In this document: positions 28,274 through 37,990 of the stretch, one piece after another | Position numbering within the stretch: position 1 is the stretch's first letter | How the letters are laid out: every line of letters begins with the position of its first letter | NCBI RefSeq assembly: GCF_002741985.1 | Contig: NZ_APHW01000007.1 | Location: 38,029 to 102,028 of the forward strand | DNA from: Vibrio rotiferianus CAIM 577 = LMG 21460 | GTDB lineage: Bacteria > Pseudomonadota > Gammaproteobacteria > Enterobacterales > Vibrionaceae | Length of the DNA stretch: 64,000 nt | Reading direction: 5' to 3' | The notes under the pieces: generated by a model | Databases searched by the model: none | What the model was told of the DNA's origin: nothing | What the model saw: the letters and a program-made list of their open reading frames with translations, nothing else | Position numbers and translations under genes: made by a program

Positions 28274-30469
28274 ATGACTTTATTTAAACGAAGCTTAGTC
28301 TGTATTGCTGTAGTCGGCTTGATGGCTGGCTGTAACGATGATGAAACAAAATATGTAGAAGTACCGTCGGATTACAGTCCAGTTGTCGCAGAGGGTAAAA
28401 CGCTAACTAACACGCCTGATGTAGTGGTAAAAGGTGAAGTAACACAAGCCGATGAAGTAACCATCGCTATTGCTGCGACGTCGGATTTACATGGTCGTTT
28501 ATTTGGTTTTGATTACGCGTTGAATGCGGAAGATGACGATGCTGGTGTTACGCGTGTTGCGACATTACTGGCAGATCAAAAAGCTGCGCACCCAAATATG
28601 ATTCTGATTGATATCGGTGATACGGTTCAAGGTAACTCTGCACAGCTATTTAACGACGATCCAACTCACCCAGTGGTCGAGAGCATGAACTCGCTTGGCT
28701 TTGACGTTTGGGTACCGGGCAACCATGAATTCAACTTTGAGCGCTCGTTTATCGATCGTAACTTAAATCACTTTAATGGTGCGGTGCTGTCTTCTAACAT
28801 CAAATGGGAAAGCAACGATGTGAACTACATTCGTGCATTCCAAATGTTTGAAGTGGAAGGGGTTAAAGTAGCAATCGTTGGTCTAACACCGTCAAACGTA
28901 CCTAACTGGGAAGCGTCTGCACCGGATCACTTCAAAGGTTTGAAGTTTGAGAACGAATTGGATGCGACTAAAGAAGCCGTTGACCAATTGGTATCTAAAT
29001 ACAATCCAGATGTGATTGTTGGTGCGCTTCACCTTGGTCGACAAGAAGATGGTGGTGTGGGTGTTTATAAGATTGCTTCAGCAATGGCGGACAAATTTGA
29101 TGTCATCCTAGCGGGGCACGAACACGCAAACTACATCGAGCAAGTGAATGCTGATGGCACGGTGACACCAATCAGCAAAGCAACGTCAGAAATTGGTGGC
29201 GATAATTCTCTAATCGAAGATAAAGCTAAATCTGGTGAATACAACCAAGAAAATCGTAAGCAAAGTGTGAAGATTATTGAGCCAGGTAAATGGGGTGCTT
29301 ACCTTGCTAAAGCTGAGATTCAGCTGAAAAAAGTTGATGGCAAGTGGACAATGGCGGACACGACATTGACCAACATTGGCACTAAGAAAGTGGAAGAAGA
29401 TCAAGCGATACAAGCGAAATTCCAATACGTGCATGATATTTCGGTTGAAGATGCAACACGTGAGCTCGGTCGTGTGACTGGTAACTTCACGCCAAGCGCA
29501 ACGGGCTTCCAAGATGAAGCGACAGCGACGGATTACAACTACACTGCAGAGCGTTTGTACTCGACCATTCACCTTGCGAAAGTGGTTGATACGCCTTTGA
29601 TGGATGTGATTAACCAGATTCAAATGCAGCAAATCGAAGCTGCTGTTGGTGAGGGCAAAGGGGCTGTTGTATCGGCAGCATCACTGTTCTCTGATCAATC
29701 TAACTTAATTGATAATGAAGTTTACACCAAAGGTAAATCGACTAACTTGTACAAGTACGACAACACCTTGCTTGGTGTTGAGATGACAGGTGCGAATCTG
29801 AAACGCTTCATCGAATGGTCTTACTCTTACTTCAACCAATATAAACCGGGTGATATTACCGTATCGTTCAAGAAAGGCGCGCCAGCTTATCTTTACGATC
29901 AGTTCGATGGTGACATCCAGTTCACGGTAGATCTAAGCAAGCCATCACTTGAGTTGGATGAAAATAACGCGGTGACGAATGAAGGTAGCCGAGTAAGCAT
30001 TACTAGCATTGGTGGCGAACAGTTTGATCCAAACGCGACTTACAAAGTGGCGATGAACAGCTACCGCTTTGGTTCGCAAATTCAGAAGTTTGGTTGGGCA
30101 GACAAAGATGACGTGTTCTACGACTCTGTGAATGAGCCAGTTTACGCAATTCGCGATATGCTGACTGCATATGTTGAGAAGAACCATGGCATTGATGTTG
30201 CTGATTTTAGCGATAATGTTGGTAACTGGGCATTCACGCAATACCAACCAAGCGGAGAGATTACTATGCTGCGTGAAGGTGAGGGTAAAGCACTTTGGGA
30301 GCAATTGAAGAACATGGAAATCTGTGTCTCGATTGATTTAGAGAACCCGAAATACCCAGCGATTGTTAAGTCTGTGAACATCAATGATTCGTCGAGCTAC
30401 TTTGTTAACCCTAACAAAGACGCGACAACCCTTGATGAGAAGGTAGCAGGCTGTAACCCAGCTCATTAA
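28274..30469 (+). CDS. Lipoprotein bifunctional metallophosphatase/5'-nucleotidase
   Basis: A 731-residue envelope enzyme expected to dephosphorylate nucleotides or cyclic nucleotides. The lipobox GLMAGC puts the lipid-modified cysteine at residue 20, with Asn at +2, favouring export to the outer membrane. Calcineurin-like metal motifs appear in order: TSDLHGR near 70, IDIGDTVQGNS near 117, GNHEFNFE near 150, and AGHEHANY near 280. The C-terminal half is the 5'-nucleotidase substrate domain. GGAAGG 28261 is the ribosome site. The protein is longer than CpdB or UshA and its substrate is not determined. It may feed purine salvage. Confidence 0.88.
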   Translation: MTLFKRSLVCIAVVGLMAGCNDDETKYVEVPSDYSPVVAEGKTLTNTPDVVVKGEVTQADEVTIAIAATSDLHGRLFGFDYALNAEDDDAGVTRVATLLADQKAAHPNMILIDIGDTVQGNSAQLFNDDPTHPVVESMNSLGFDVWVPGNHEFNFERSFIDRNLNHFNGAVLSSNIKWESNDVNYIRAFQMFEVEGVKVAIVGLTPSNVPNWEASAPDHFKGLKFENELDATKEAVDQLVSKYNPDVIVGALHLGRQEDGGVGVYKIASAMADKFDVILAGHEHANYIEQVNADGTVTPISKATSEIGGDNSLIEDKAKSGEYNQENRKQSVKIIEPGKWGAYLAKAEIQLKKVDGKWTMADTTLTNIGTKKVEEDQAIQAKFQYVHDISVEDATRELGRVTGNFTPSATGFQDEATATDYNYTAERLYSTIHLAKVVDTPLMDVINQIQMQQIEAAVGEGKGAVVSAASLFSDQSNLIDNEVYTKGKSTNLYKYDNTLLGVEMTGANLKRFIEWSYSYFNQYKPGDITVSFKKGAPAYLYDQFDGDIQFTVDLSKPSLELDENNAVTNEGSRVSITSIGGEQFDPNATYKVAMNSYRFGSQIQKFGWADKDDVFYDSVNEPVYAIRDMLTAYVEKNHGIDVADFSDNVGNWAFTQYQPSGEITMLREGEGKALWEQLKNMEICVSIDLENPKYPAIVKSVNINDSSSYFVNPNKDATTLDEKVAGCNPAH

Positions 30470-30560
30470 TCCTGCATGTGGGCGCGGTAGAGGTTACCGC
30501 GCCTAATTTTACTCACCAGAGGCAAAGCCTGTTGGAGTGAGTGATGTAGAAGAGTGCTTC

Positions 30561-31769
30561 ATGATCAAAAGAATCTATAACAAGTGGGGTTTCACCCTAC
30601 TGATTATCCTTATATCCACACTTATTTTTCAGTTTTCTTCTTCGTGGAGTGAAGATTTCCGTCCTAAATCTCGTCAGCAACAAGAGTTTGTTGAAGCGAC
30701 TGTCACGCGTTCGATCTCGAACCATGTGGCACCTGATCCGCTGGTGCCAGATGTGATGACAGGCAAACAAGTCTTCATGGCAAAAATCCTAGAAGGTGAG
30801 AGCGAAGGATTGGAAGTGGAAGTCACCAATCCACTCAGTCGTCAGCACAATGTTTATGTCAGTGAAGGCGATACTTTCATCATGATGATCCGCGAAACCA
30901 CCAATGGCACCGTTTATTGGGCGTATAACCACAAACGCTCAGACGCGATTTACCTGATGCTTGCTCTGTTCTGCGCGCTGCTGCTGAGCTTTGGTAAGAA
31001 AGAGGGCATCAACTCGATGGTCGCGCTCTATTTTACAGCGGCCTTGATCGTTGGCGTGTTGGTGCCGAGTATTTTTGCGGGTTGGAATCCGATGTTGGTC
31101 AGCATCTTATTGATGGTGGTGATCATCGTGGTCAGCTTTATTCTCGTTTCTGGCTATAACCGCAAGAGTTTATGCGCCATGGGCGGCACGTTATTGGGCG
31201 TGATAGCCGCGGGTGTAATGGCGCAGTGGTTCGGCGAAATGGCACACTTGTCGGGCATTTACCTCGACAAAGGCGAAGACGTGATTTACCTAACGTCGGT
31301 TAAGATGGGTATTCGCTGGTTGATGTTCGTGACTATTGTCGTGGCCGCGCTTGGTGCAGTAATGGACGTGGCAATCTCGATTGCATCAGCGTACGCGGAG
31401 CTGCAACAAACTGACCCGAAACTCAAACCAAAGCAGTTGGTTAGAGCGTCGATGAATATTGGTCGAGACATCATGGGCACCATGACCAACACTTTAATTT
31501 TGGCGTTTGCTGGTGGTTCATTGACGACCATTATGATGGTGTGGGGGCTCAACATGCCTGCGAGTCAGTTTATGAATATGCCGCTGGTGGGGCTCGCAGT
31601 GGTGAACGCGTTGGCGGGTAGTGTGGGGATTGTGCTTACTATTCCTTTTACTGCGTTTTTAGCGCCTTATGTGTTTAAACATCCTCAGGTGGATATGCAG
31701 CCAGAACAGGAGCAAAAGAACGTTGAGCAGAGGAAATTCAGCTGTTCTAGCGGTATAAAGCCGCAATGA
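30561..31769 (+). CDS. YibE/F family membrane protein
   Basis: A 402-residue inner-membrane protein with one N-terminal segment (TLLIILISTLIFQFSSSW), a periplasmic domain of about 90 residues, and at least six further membrane helices. It matches the YibE/F family. Its role is not established, although transport has been suggested. I use ATG 30561, preceded by AGAAGAG at a good distance, rather than GTG 30537, whose GGAG lies too close. A two-way terminator separates it from metQ. Its C-terminal tail (about 30 residues) is hydrophilic. Confidence 0.82.
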   Translation: MIKRIYNKWGFTLLIILISTLIFQFSSSWSEDFRPKSRQQQEFVEATVTRSISNHVAPDPLVPDVMTGKQVFMAKILEGESEGLEVEVTNPLSRQHNVYVSEGDTFIMMIRETTNGTVYWAYNHKRSDAIYLMLALFCALLLSFGKKEGINSMVALYFTAALIVGVLVPSIFAGWNPMLVSILLMVVIIVVSFILVSGYNRKSLCAMGGTLLGVIAAGVMAQWFGEMAHLSGIYLDKGEDVIYLTSVKMGIRWLMFVTIVVAALGAVMDVAISIASAYAELQQTDPKLKPKQLVRASMNIGRDIMGTMTNTLILAFAGGSLTTIMMVWGLNMPASQFMNMPLVGLAVVNALAGSVGIVLTIPFTAFLAPYVFKHPQVDMQPEQEQKNVEQRKFSCSSGIKPQ

Positions 31770-31778
31770 AAACAGATG

Positions 31779-31809
31779 CAAAAAGGGCGCTCGATGAGCG
31801 CCCTTTTGA
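31779..31809. terminator. Two-way terminator between the YibE/F gene and metQ
   Basis: AAAAGGGCGCTC and GAGCGCCCTTTT form a near-perfect stem with runs of A and T on either side, between converging genes. Confidence 0.88.
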
Positions 31810-31837
31810 ATATTTAATTCTTGTAGAAAGGGGGGGA

Positions 31838-32647
31838 TTACCAGCCTTTAACTACGCCACCTTTGAAGATGTCTTTTGCAGCTTCGTAAACTTCATCTGT
31901 TTGGTATGCCTTAACGAAGTTTTGCACGTTAGCAGCTTGAACATTGTCTTCACGAGCTACGATTAGGTTTACGTATGGAGACTCTTTGTCTTCAACGAAG
32001 ATACCGTCACGCTCAGGTGTTAGGTTGATTGAGCTTGCGTAAGTCGTGTTGATGATGGAAACCGCTACGTCATCAAGAGAGCGAGGAAGCTGTGCTGCAT
32101 CTAGCTCTACAATTGTGATGTTTTTCGGGTTACCTACGATGTCACGTACCGTTGCTAGCAGATCAACGCCATCACGTAGCTCGATCAGACCTTGTTGCTC
32201 AAGAAGCAGTAGAGAACGACCTAGGTTTGTTGGATCGTTTGGTACCGCGATGCGTGCGCCGTCTTCGATCTCATCCACTGATTTTACTTGCTTAGAGTAA
32301 CCAGCAATTGGGTATACGAAAGAGTTGCCAGCGGTTACTAGTTTGTAGCCACGATCTTTCACTTGCTGATCTAGGTATGGCTTGTGTTGGAATGCGTTCG
32401 CATCGATTGAGCCATCATCTAGTGCTGCATTTGGTGTTACGTAATCGGTAAAGGTAACCAGCTCAACATCCAGGTTGTATTTCTCTTTAGCAACTTTTGC
32501 TGCAACTTCAGCAACTTGAGCTTCCGCACCTGCCATTACGCCAACTTTTACTTTGTTCACGTCGACTTCTTTGTCACCACAACCAGCAAGAACCAGTGCA
32601 GAAGCAGCAGTTGCAACAGTCAAAAGACTCTTAAGGCTAAATTTCAT
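31838..32647 (-). CDS. metQ: Methionine ABC transporter substrate-binding lipoprotein
   Basis: MetQ binds D- and L-methionine in the periplasm and delivers it to MetNI. The 269-residue protein has a signal peptide ending in LVLAGC (cysteine 23), which makes it a lipoprotein. The NlpA-family fold is evident in KVGVMAGAEAQVAEVAAKVA near 36 and in NAFQHKPYLDQQ near 102. It is last in metNIQ, 32 bases after metI. The operon is preceded by MetJ operators. Confidence 0.96.
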   Translation of the reverse strand: MKFSLKSLLTVATAASALVLAGCGDKEVDVNKVKVGVMAGAEAQVAEVAAKVAKEKYNLDVELVTFTDYVTPNAALDDGSIDANAFQHKPYLDQQVKDRGYKLVTAGNSFVYPIAGYSKQVKSVDEIEDGARIAVPNDPTNLGRSLLLLEQQGLIELRDGVDLLATVRDIVGNPKNITIVELDAAQLPRSLDDVAVSIINTTYASSINLTPERDGIFVEDKESPYVNLIVAREDNVQAANVQNFVKAYQTDEVYEAAKDIFKGGVVKGW

Positions 32648-32679
32648 CTTTATCTCCTTATAATTGGTATTTTCAATTC

Positions 32680-33357
32680 TTATCTGTGGTCTACGCGGCG
32701 TACGATTGCATCACCGATAGACTGAATAATTTGTACTAGAACAATCAGCATCACGACTGTTACTGCCATGATCACTACGTCGTAACGGTGGAAGCCATAA
32801 CGGATAGCGACGTCACCAAGACCACCGCCGCCTACCGTACCCGCCATTGCTGAGTAGCTCACTAGCGTTACTAGAGTAATGGTTACTGAGTTAACAATAG
32901 TCGGCATTGCTTCAGGAAGCAGAACTTTTGTGATGATTTGTGTTGGCGTCGCGCCCATAGATTGCGCGGCTTCAACCAAACCTGATGGTACTTCTAGTAG
33001 TGCGCCTTCAATGAGACGCGCCACAAATGGGATAGCACCGATAGTTAAAGGAACAATCGCTGCTGTTGTACCGATGAAGGTGCCAACCAACAGTTTGGTT
33101 ACTGGAATAATCGCAACCATCAGTACTAGGAAAGGAACCGAGCGACCGATGTTAACGATGGCGCCAAGCACACGATTAAGTTTGGTGTTTTCCAGCAAGC
33201 CACCTTTTTTAGTGGTGTGCAAAATTACGCCGAGTGGAATACCCACTGCGAAACCAACGATGCCTGCAACGGCAACCATGTAAAGGGTTTCCCATGTTGC
33301 GCCCAAAAGTAGGTTGCTGTTTAGGCTCAGCCATTCAGAAATCGTATTAAAGGACAT
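32680..33357 (-). CDS. metI: Methionine ABC transporter permease
   Basis: MetI is the membrane channel of the methionine importer. The 225-residue protein has five or six membrane helices and the permease coupling motif near residue 140 ([20 protein letters not shown]), which contacts MetN. ATG 33357 is used; TTG 33363 would add two residues. It overlaps the metN stop by 11 bases, so translation is coupled. Confidence 0.96.
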   Translation of the reverse strand: MSFNTISEWLSLNSNLLLGATWETLYMVAVAGIVGFAVGIPLGVILHTTKKGGLLENTKLNRVLGAIVNIGRSVPFLVLMVAIIPVTKLLVGTFIGTTAAIVPLTIGAIPFVARLIEGALLEVPSGLVEAAQSMGATPTQIITKVLLPEAMPTIVNSVTITLVTLVSYSAMAGTVGGGGLGDVAIRYGFHRYDVVIMAVTVVMLIVLVQIIQSIGDAIVRRVDHR

Positions 33358-34381
33358 AGCCAAGTACCTCTACTTTCACGTTGTGCTCACGCAAGAACTC
33401 AATCGCTGCGTTATCGTCTTCTTCGTTGCCAAACAGCTCCGCAACCATCATGCCGAACTTCACGCCGCCAGCGTAATCCAGATCAGAGCTTAGGATGCTC
33501 ACGTCGATGTTGTACTTACGTGCGATTTGCGTCATCAGAGGGGCATCCACGGTTGCGCCAGTAAACTCTAGGCGAACCAATGGGTAGCTGTTTTCTACGC
33601 GCGTGGTTTGTAAGCGTGCTTGGTAATCTTCTGGGATAGAAAGATCCAAAGTAGAGCGAATGAACTCGTGTGCCAGTGCAGTTTTCGGATGCGCGAAGAT
33701 TTCACCAACGGTGCCTTTTTCCACTAGTTCACCATCACCGATGATCGCCACTTCGTGGCAGATGCTCTTAACCACTTCCATTTCGTGAGTGATTAGAAGA
33801 ATGGTGATTTCGAGCTTGCGGTTGATTTCTTTTAGTAGTTCCAAGATGGACTGAGTCGTTGCAGGGTCCAGCGCGCTGGTTGCTTCGTCACATAGCAGCA
33901 CGCTAGGGTCTGATGACAATGCACGAGCAATCGCCACACGCTGCTTTTGACCACCACTTAGGTTTGCTGGGTAGCTTTCATGTTTGTCTGCAAGACCAAC
34001 GAGCTTAAGAAGCTCTGTCACTTTTGTTGTGATTTGCGCTTTGTCTTTACCTGCTAGCTCAAGAGGGAGTGCGACATTGTCGAAAACGGTGCGAGACGAC
34101 AGCAGGTTAAAGTGTTGGAAGATCATCCCGATGTTGCGGCGAGTTTCTCCCAATTGCTTTTTGCTTAATTTGGTTAGGTCAACGCCATCTACGATGATGG
34201 AACCCGAAGTTGGTGCTTCCAGCATGTTTACACAACGGATCAGGGTACTTTTACCCGCGCCCGATGAGCCGATAACACCAAAGATGGTGCCCTTTGCGAT
34301 ATCTAGATTAATGTCCTTAAGGGCAAGAATTTCCTTACTGCCTTGGTAGAACACTTTATTGACGTTTTTTATTTCTATCAT
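33347..34381 (-). CDS. metN: Methionine ABC transporter ATP-binding protein
   Basis: MetN powers methionine uptake by hydrolysing ATP. The 344-residue protein has Walker [10 protein letters not shown] near residue 38, the signature LSGGQKQR near 141, Walker [13 protein letters not shown] near 160, and a C-terminal ACT-like regulatory domain from about 260. In the E. coli transporter that domain binds methionine and causes trans-inhibition. It is first in the metNIQ operon. A sigma-70 promoter and four tandem MetJ boxes lie 90-155 bases upstream. Confidence 0.97.
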   Translation of the reverse strand: MIEIKNVNKVFYQGSKEILALKDINLDIAKGTIFGVIGSSGAGKSTLIRCVNMLEAPTSGSIIVDGVDLTKLSKKQLGETRRNIGMIFQHFNLLSSRTVFDNVALPLELAGKDKAQITTKVTELLKLVGLADKHESYPANLSGGQKQRVAIARALSSDPSVLLCDEATSALDPATTQSILELLKEINRKLEITILLITHEMEVVKSICHEVAIIGDGELVEKGTVGEIFAHPKTALAHEFIRSTLDLSIPEDYQARLQTTRVENSYPLVRLEFTGATVDAPLMTQIARKYNIDVSILSSDLDYAGGVKFGMMVAELFGNEEDDNAAIEFLREHNVKVEVLGYVL

Positions 34382-34472
34382 GTTTCAACCTGCACAGAGA
34401 TACTGGGAATTTCGCTGTTAAAAACGGCTTTTAACAGGAGTAAATTTTGAACTCTATCTCAATTCTCAGTTG

Positions 34473-34501
34473 ATGCTATGGGTTAAGCTGGTTTAAGTCA
34501 A
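34473..34501 (-). promoter_or_regulatory. metNIQ promoter
   Basis: Minus-strand TTGACT (34496-34501) and TAGCAT (34473-34478) are separated by 17 bases, placing the start near 34466, about 85 bases before metN. The MetJ boxes abut the -35. Confidence 0.65.
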
Positions 34502-34502
34502 T

Positions 34503-34534
34503 AGATATTTTTACGTCTAGACGTCTAAATGTAT
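34503..34534 (-). promoter_or_regulatory. MetJ operator, four tandem met boxes
   Basis: Four consecutive 8-base units compared with AGACGTCT: AGATATTT (5/8), TTACGTCT (6/8), AGACGTCT (8/8), AAATGTAT (5/8). They start two bases from the metN -35 box. This predicts repression by MetJ with S-adenosylmethionine. Confidence 0.85.
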
Positions 34535-34619
34535 GGGTGTTCTGTTGGGAAAATAAAACAGAGGATGTTTGGCGGAAAGGAATATAAAAGAGGGATATTC
34601 AAGATTTACCGATTCTCGG

Positions 34620-34643
34620 GCGACAAATCAACTGTTTTGTCGC
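34620..34643 (+). other. Hairpin upstream of gmhB
   Basis: GCGACAAA and TTTGTCGC form an eight-base stem around an eight-base loop, about 80 bases before gmhB. There is no T-run, so it is not a clear terminator. It could be a leader element or an operator. The rest of the 343-base metN-gmhB gap holds only the MetJ control region. Confidence 0.35.
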
Positions 34644-34724
34644 TCACTCACGCCAATTAGATAGTGTGAGTGCTTATAAGGTATGTAATAATCTGATGAA
34701 ACCGAGTAAATAGAGAAATACGTT

Positions 34725-35276
34725 TTGGCAAAACCTGCTGTTTTTATCGATCGTGACGGCGTGATCAATGTTGACCACGGCTACGTTCATGACGAACATG
34801 ATTTTGAGTACATTGACGGTGTCTTTGAAGCGACGAAAGCGCTGAAAGATAAAGGCTACCTGTTGGTGCTTGTGACCAATCAATCCGGCATTGCACGTGG
34901 TAAATTCAGCGAAGACCGTTTCTTATCTCTGACTCAGTGGATGGACTGGAACTTCGCTGATAATGGCGTTGAGTTCGATGGCATCTACTACTGCCCACAT
35001 CATCCTGAACATGGCATTGGTGAGTACAAGCAAGATTGTGAGTGTCGTAAGCCAAAACCAGGCATGTTCATTTCTGCACGTGACTTCTTGAAGATCGACA
35101 TGGAGAAATCTGTGATGATCGGCGACAAAGCCGAAGATATGATGGCAGCAGAAGCGGCAGGCGTTGGCACTAAGATTTTGGTTCGCACTGGTAAGCCAGT
35201 AACAGAACAAGGTGAAGCTATCGCAACAGTAGTATTAGATAGCATTGCAGATGTGCCTGCGTACCTAAATAAGTAA
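34725..35276 (+). CDS. gmhB: D-glycero-beta-D-manno-heptose 1,7-bisphosphate 7-phosphatase
   Basis: GmhB removes the 7-phosphate in the synthesis of ADP-heptose, a building block of the LPS inner core. The 183-residue HAD-family protein has the nucleophile motif FIDRDGVIN at residue 7, [11 protein letters not shown] near 45, zinc-binding YYCPHH with CECRKP near 90-106, and [13 protein letters not shown] near 130. It begins with TTG 34725. The divergent gmhB-metNIQ pairing is shared with E. coli. Confidence 0.95.
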   Translation: MAKPAVFIDRDGVINVDHGYVHDEHDFEYIDGVFEATKALKDKGYLLVLVTNQSGIARGKFSEDRFLSLTQWMDWNFADNGVEFDGIYYCPHHPEHGIGEYKQDCECRKPKPGMFISARDFLKIDMEKSVMIGDKAEDMMAAEAAGVGTKILVRTGKPVTEQGEAIATVVLDSIADVPAYLNK

Positions 35277-35294
35277 TCGCCATTACTGACTGAG

Positions 35295-35322
35295 ATAAGG
35301 GAAGCCGCTGCTTCCCTTTTGT
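35295..35322 (+). terminator. Terminator after gmhB
   Basis: AAGGGAAG and CTTCCCTT flank a six-base loop and end in a short T-run, between gmhB and treR. Confidence 0.8.
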
Positions 35323-35350
35323 TTGATTCCTTCTTTTAGTCTGAACACTT

Positions 35351-36298
35351 ATGAGCAAAAAACTCACCATTCTTGATATCGCGAAATTGGCTGGCGTGGG
35401 CAAGTCGACGGTCAGCCGTGTGCTTACCAATGATCCCAAGGTAAAACCGCAAACGCGTGAGAAGGTAGAGCAAATCATTCGTGAATCAGGCTACGTCCCA
35501 TCAAAGTCGGCGCAGTCGATGCGTGGTGGCAGTCAAAAGGTGATCGGTGTGATCATCTCTCGTTTGGATTCGCCATCAGAAAACCGGGCCGTTGGCACCA
35601 TGCTTAATGCATTGTACTCAGCAGGGTACGACGTGGTGATCATGGAGAGCCAGTTCGATCGCGATAAAACCAATGAGCATTTGGATGTGCTTAAACGTCG
35701 CAATGTCGATGGGGTGATCGTGTTTGGCTTTACTGGATGTGATGAGCAAGCGTTAGCGGAGTGGGGCAATCGCATTGTCGTGATCGCGATGGACACGCAA
35801 ATGGTTTCCTCGATCAACTACGATAACCAAGGTGTTATCGATATGGCGCTCTCCCACTTGGAACAACAATCTATTTCTCGTATTGCCTACATTGGTGTTG
35901 ATCCAGAAGACCGCACCACAGGTCTTGCTCGCCTTAATGCTTACCAAGCTTGGTGTGAGAAAAAGCGCATCGAACCTTGCTTTCAAACCGGCAAGCTCAA
36001 CCACGAAAGTGCTTATCATCTGGTGGATCAAGTCCTTCAATCCGATACGCAAGCCATCGCTTGTGCGAGTGACACCATCGCTCTCGGTGTGATTAAACGT
36101 CTGCAAGAAATGGGACGTGAAGATGTGGTGGTCACTGGTGTGGGTGGCAATGAACTACTTTCTTTTCTCTTCCCGAATGTCTTTAGTGTGGATCCTGGCT
36201 ACTCTCATGCTGGTGAAAAAGCCGCTAACATGCTGATTAATCAATTAAATGGTGATGAGTCTGTGGTGCACTTTACCCAGAAGCCTATCCGCCATTAA
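35351..36298 (+). CDS. treR: Trehalose operon repressor
   Basis: TreR is a LacI-family repressor of trehalose uptake and breakdown; trehalose-6-phosphate is the inducer in E. coli. The 315-residue protein has the helix-turn-helix at residues 6-25 (LDIAKLAGVGKSTVSRVL), the hinge near 50-60, and a periplasmic-binding-like effector domain. It lies directly upstream of treBC. Two matching 14-base operators lie in the 175-base gap before treB. Confidence 0.95.
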   Translation: MSKKLTILDIAKLAGVGKSTVSRVLTNDPKVKPQTREKVEQIIRESGYVPSKSAQSMRGGSQKVIGVIISRLDSPSENRAVGTMLNALYSAGYDVVIMESQFDRDKTNEHLDVLKRRNVDGVIVFGFTGCDEQALAEWGNRIVVIAMDTQMVSSINYDNQGVIDMALSHLEQQSISRIAYIGVDPEDRTTGLARLNAYQAWCEKKRIEPCFQTGKLNHESAYHLVDQVLQSDTQAIACASDTIALGVIKRLQEMGREDVVVTGVGGNELLSFLFPNVFSVDPGYSHAGEKAANMLINQLNGDESVVHFTQKPIRH

Positions 36299-36331
36299 TC
36301 CACGTTTCGATGATCTGCTCTAAAATTATAC

Positions 36332-36347
36332 TGTGATCATTCTCAAT
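36332..36347 (+). promoter_or_regulatory. Possible CRP site upstream of treB
   Basis: TGTGA, six bases, then TCAAT: five of five in the first half-site and three of five in the second (consensus TCACA). It lies upstream of both TreR operators, in a place suited to activation. Confidence 0.4.
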
Positions 36348-36350
36348 TAA

Positions 36351-36364
36351 TGGGACTGTTCCCA
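36351..36364 (+). promoter_or_regulatory. TreR operator 1
   Basis: TGGGACTGTTCCCA, a near-perfect palindrome similar to the known TreR site (GGGAACGTTCCC type). It lies 110 bases before treB. Confidence 0.75.
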
Positions 36365-36406
36365 TTTTGTTTTTGAATGCGAAATGGCACTATTAAAATC
36401 ATCGAG

Positions 36407-36420
36407 TGGGAATGTTCCCA
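36407..36420 (+). promoter_or_regulatory. TreR operator 2
   Basis: TGGGAATGTTCCCA, 56 bases centre to centre from operator 1. A -10-like TAAAAT (36394-36399) lies between them, so bound TreR could block or loop over the promoter. Confidence 0.78.
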
Positions 36421-36473
36421 TTATAAAAATAAAACGATGAATTGAATGTATCCAATACAGGGTGGACAAAGTT

Positions 36474-37898
36474 ATGAGTAAGATTGCGCGTCAAGACGTA
36501 CAGCGTCTTATTGAGCTGGTCGGGGGATCGGACAATATTGCCAGTGTAAGCCACTGTTTAACTCGCTTGCGTTTCGTGTTGAATGACACTGACAAAGCCG
36601 ATACAAAACAGTTAGATGCACTACCTATGGTGAAGGGCTGCTTTACCAATGCCGGTCAATTTCAGGTCGTAATCGGTACTGAAGTTGATGAGGTTTACAA
36701 AGTTCTGATCGAGCTTAGCGGCAAAAGTGAAGCGAGCAAAGATGAATCTAAGAACGCTGCTCGTCAAAACATGAATATCGTTGAGCGTGGTATATCCCAC
36801 CTTGCTGAAATTTTTGTACCACTGTTACCAGCGATCATTACCGGTGGTTTGATTCTTGGCTTCCGTAACGTGATTGGCGACATCAAGATGTTTGATGGCC
36901 AAACGTTAACGGAAATCAGCCAGTTTTGGGCTACGGTACACTCTTTCTTATGGCTAATTGGTGAGGCGATCTTCTTCTTCCTACCGGTTGGTGTGTGTTG
37001 GTCGACAGTGAAAAAGCTCGGCGGTACTCCGATTCTGGGTATTACATTGGGTGTCACTCTGGTTTCGCCACAGTTAATGAACGCTTATCTGATTGGTAAG
37101 CAAGTGCCTGAAGTATGGGACTTTGGCTTATTCGCCATCGAGAAAGTGGGCTATCAAGCGCAAGTGATTCCAGCGATGTTAGCCGGTATTGCACTGGCAT
37201 TTATTGAAACTAACTTAAAACGCATTATTCCGTCTTACCTTTACCTAGTGGTGGTACCGTTTGTTTCTATCATTGTGTCTGTGATTCTTGCGCATTCTAT
37301 CATTGGTCCATTCGGTCGTATGTTGGGTGACGGCGTTGCTTTCGCTGCGAAAGCTGCCATGACGGGTGACTTCGCGATGATTGGTTCCACCATCTTCGGC
37401 TTCCTATACGCGCCATTGGTGATTACCGGTATTCACCACACCACCAATGCGGTTGACCTTCAACTGATGCAAGAGCTAGGCGGCACGCCAATTTGGCCTC
37501 TGATTGCACTTTCAAACATTGCTCAAGCATCTGCAGTAGTTGGCATCATTATCATCAGTAAAAAACACGGCGAGCGTGATATCTCAGTGCCTGCGGCTAT
37601 CTCTGCTTACCTTGGTGTGACTGAGCCTGCGATGTACGGCATCAACTTGAAATACAAATTCCCAATGCTGAGCGCGATGATCGGTAGTGCGATTGCCGCT
37701 GCTATCTGTGGTAGCGCAGGTGTGATGGCGAACGGTATCGGTGTGGGCGGTTTGCCGGGCATCTTGTCTATCCAACCACAGTTCTGGGGCGTATTTGCTC
37801 TGGCGATGTTGGTGGCGATTGTTGTACCAGTGGCACTGACCCTTGTGTTGTATAAGCGTGCGCAAATGAAAGGCGAGTTAGAAACCGCTAGCGCGTAA
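36474..37898 (+). CDS. treB: PTS trehalose-specific EIIBC component
   Basis: TreB imports trehalose and phosphorylates it to trehalose-6-phosphate. The 474-residue protein has an EIIB domain with the phospho-cysteine in SVSHCLTRLRF near residue 24, followed by a membrane EIIC domain of about ten helices from residue 105. There is no EIIA domain, so it should use the shared EIIA-Glc. I choose ATG 36474, eight bases after GGTGGA; GTG 36462 is less likely. It is controlled by TreR sites upstream and shares a transcript with treC. Confidence 0.95.
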   Translation: MSKIARQDVQRLIELVGGSDNIASVSHCLTRLRFVLNDTDKADTKQLDALPMVKGCFTNAGQFQVVIGTEVDEVYKVLIELSGKSEASKDESKNAARQNMNIVERGISHLAEIFVPLLPAIITGGLILGFRNVIGDIKMFDGQTLTEISQFWATVHSFLWLIGEAIFFFLPVGVCWSTVKKLGGTPILGITLGVTLVSPQLMNAYLIGKQVPEVWDFGLFAIEKVGYQAQVIPAMLAGIALAFIETNLKRIIPSYLYLVVVPFVSIIVSVILAHSIIGPFGRMLGDGVAFAAKAAMTGDFAMIGSTIFGFLYAPLVITGIHHTTNAVDLQLMQELGGTPIWPLIALSNIAQASAVVGIIIISKKHGERDISVPAAISAYLGVTEPAMYGINLKYKFPMLSAMIGSAIAAAICGSAGVMANGIGVGGLPGILSIQPQFWGVFALAMLVAIVVPVALTLVLYKRAQMKGELETASA

Positions 37899-37990
37899 TT
37901 CGAACTGAGGCAGCGATTTGGCTGCCTCGTTTATCTCTTCGTTTTTTTAAGATTTTTAAGTTTCCGTTTAATGGTAAGTGAGCGTTAGAA

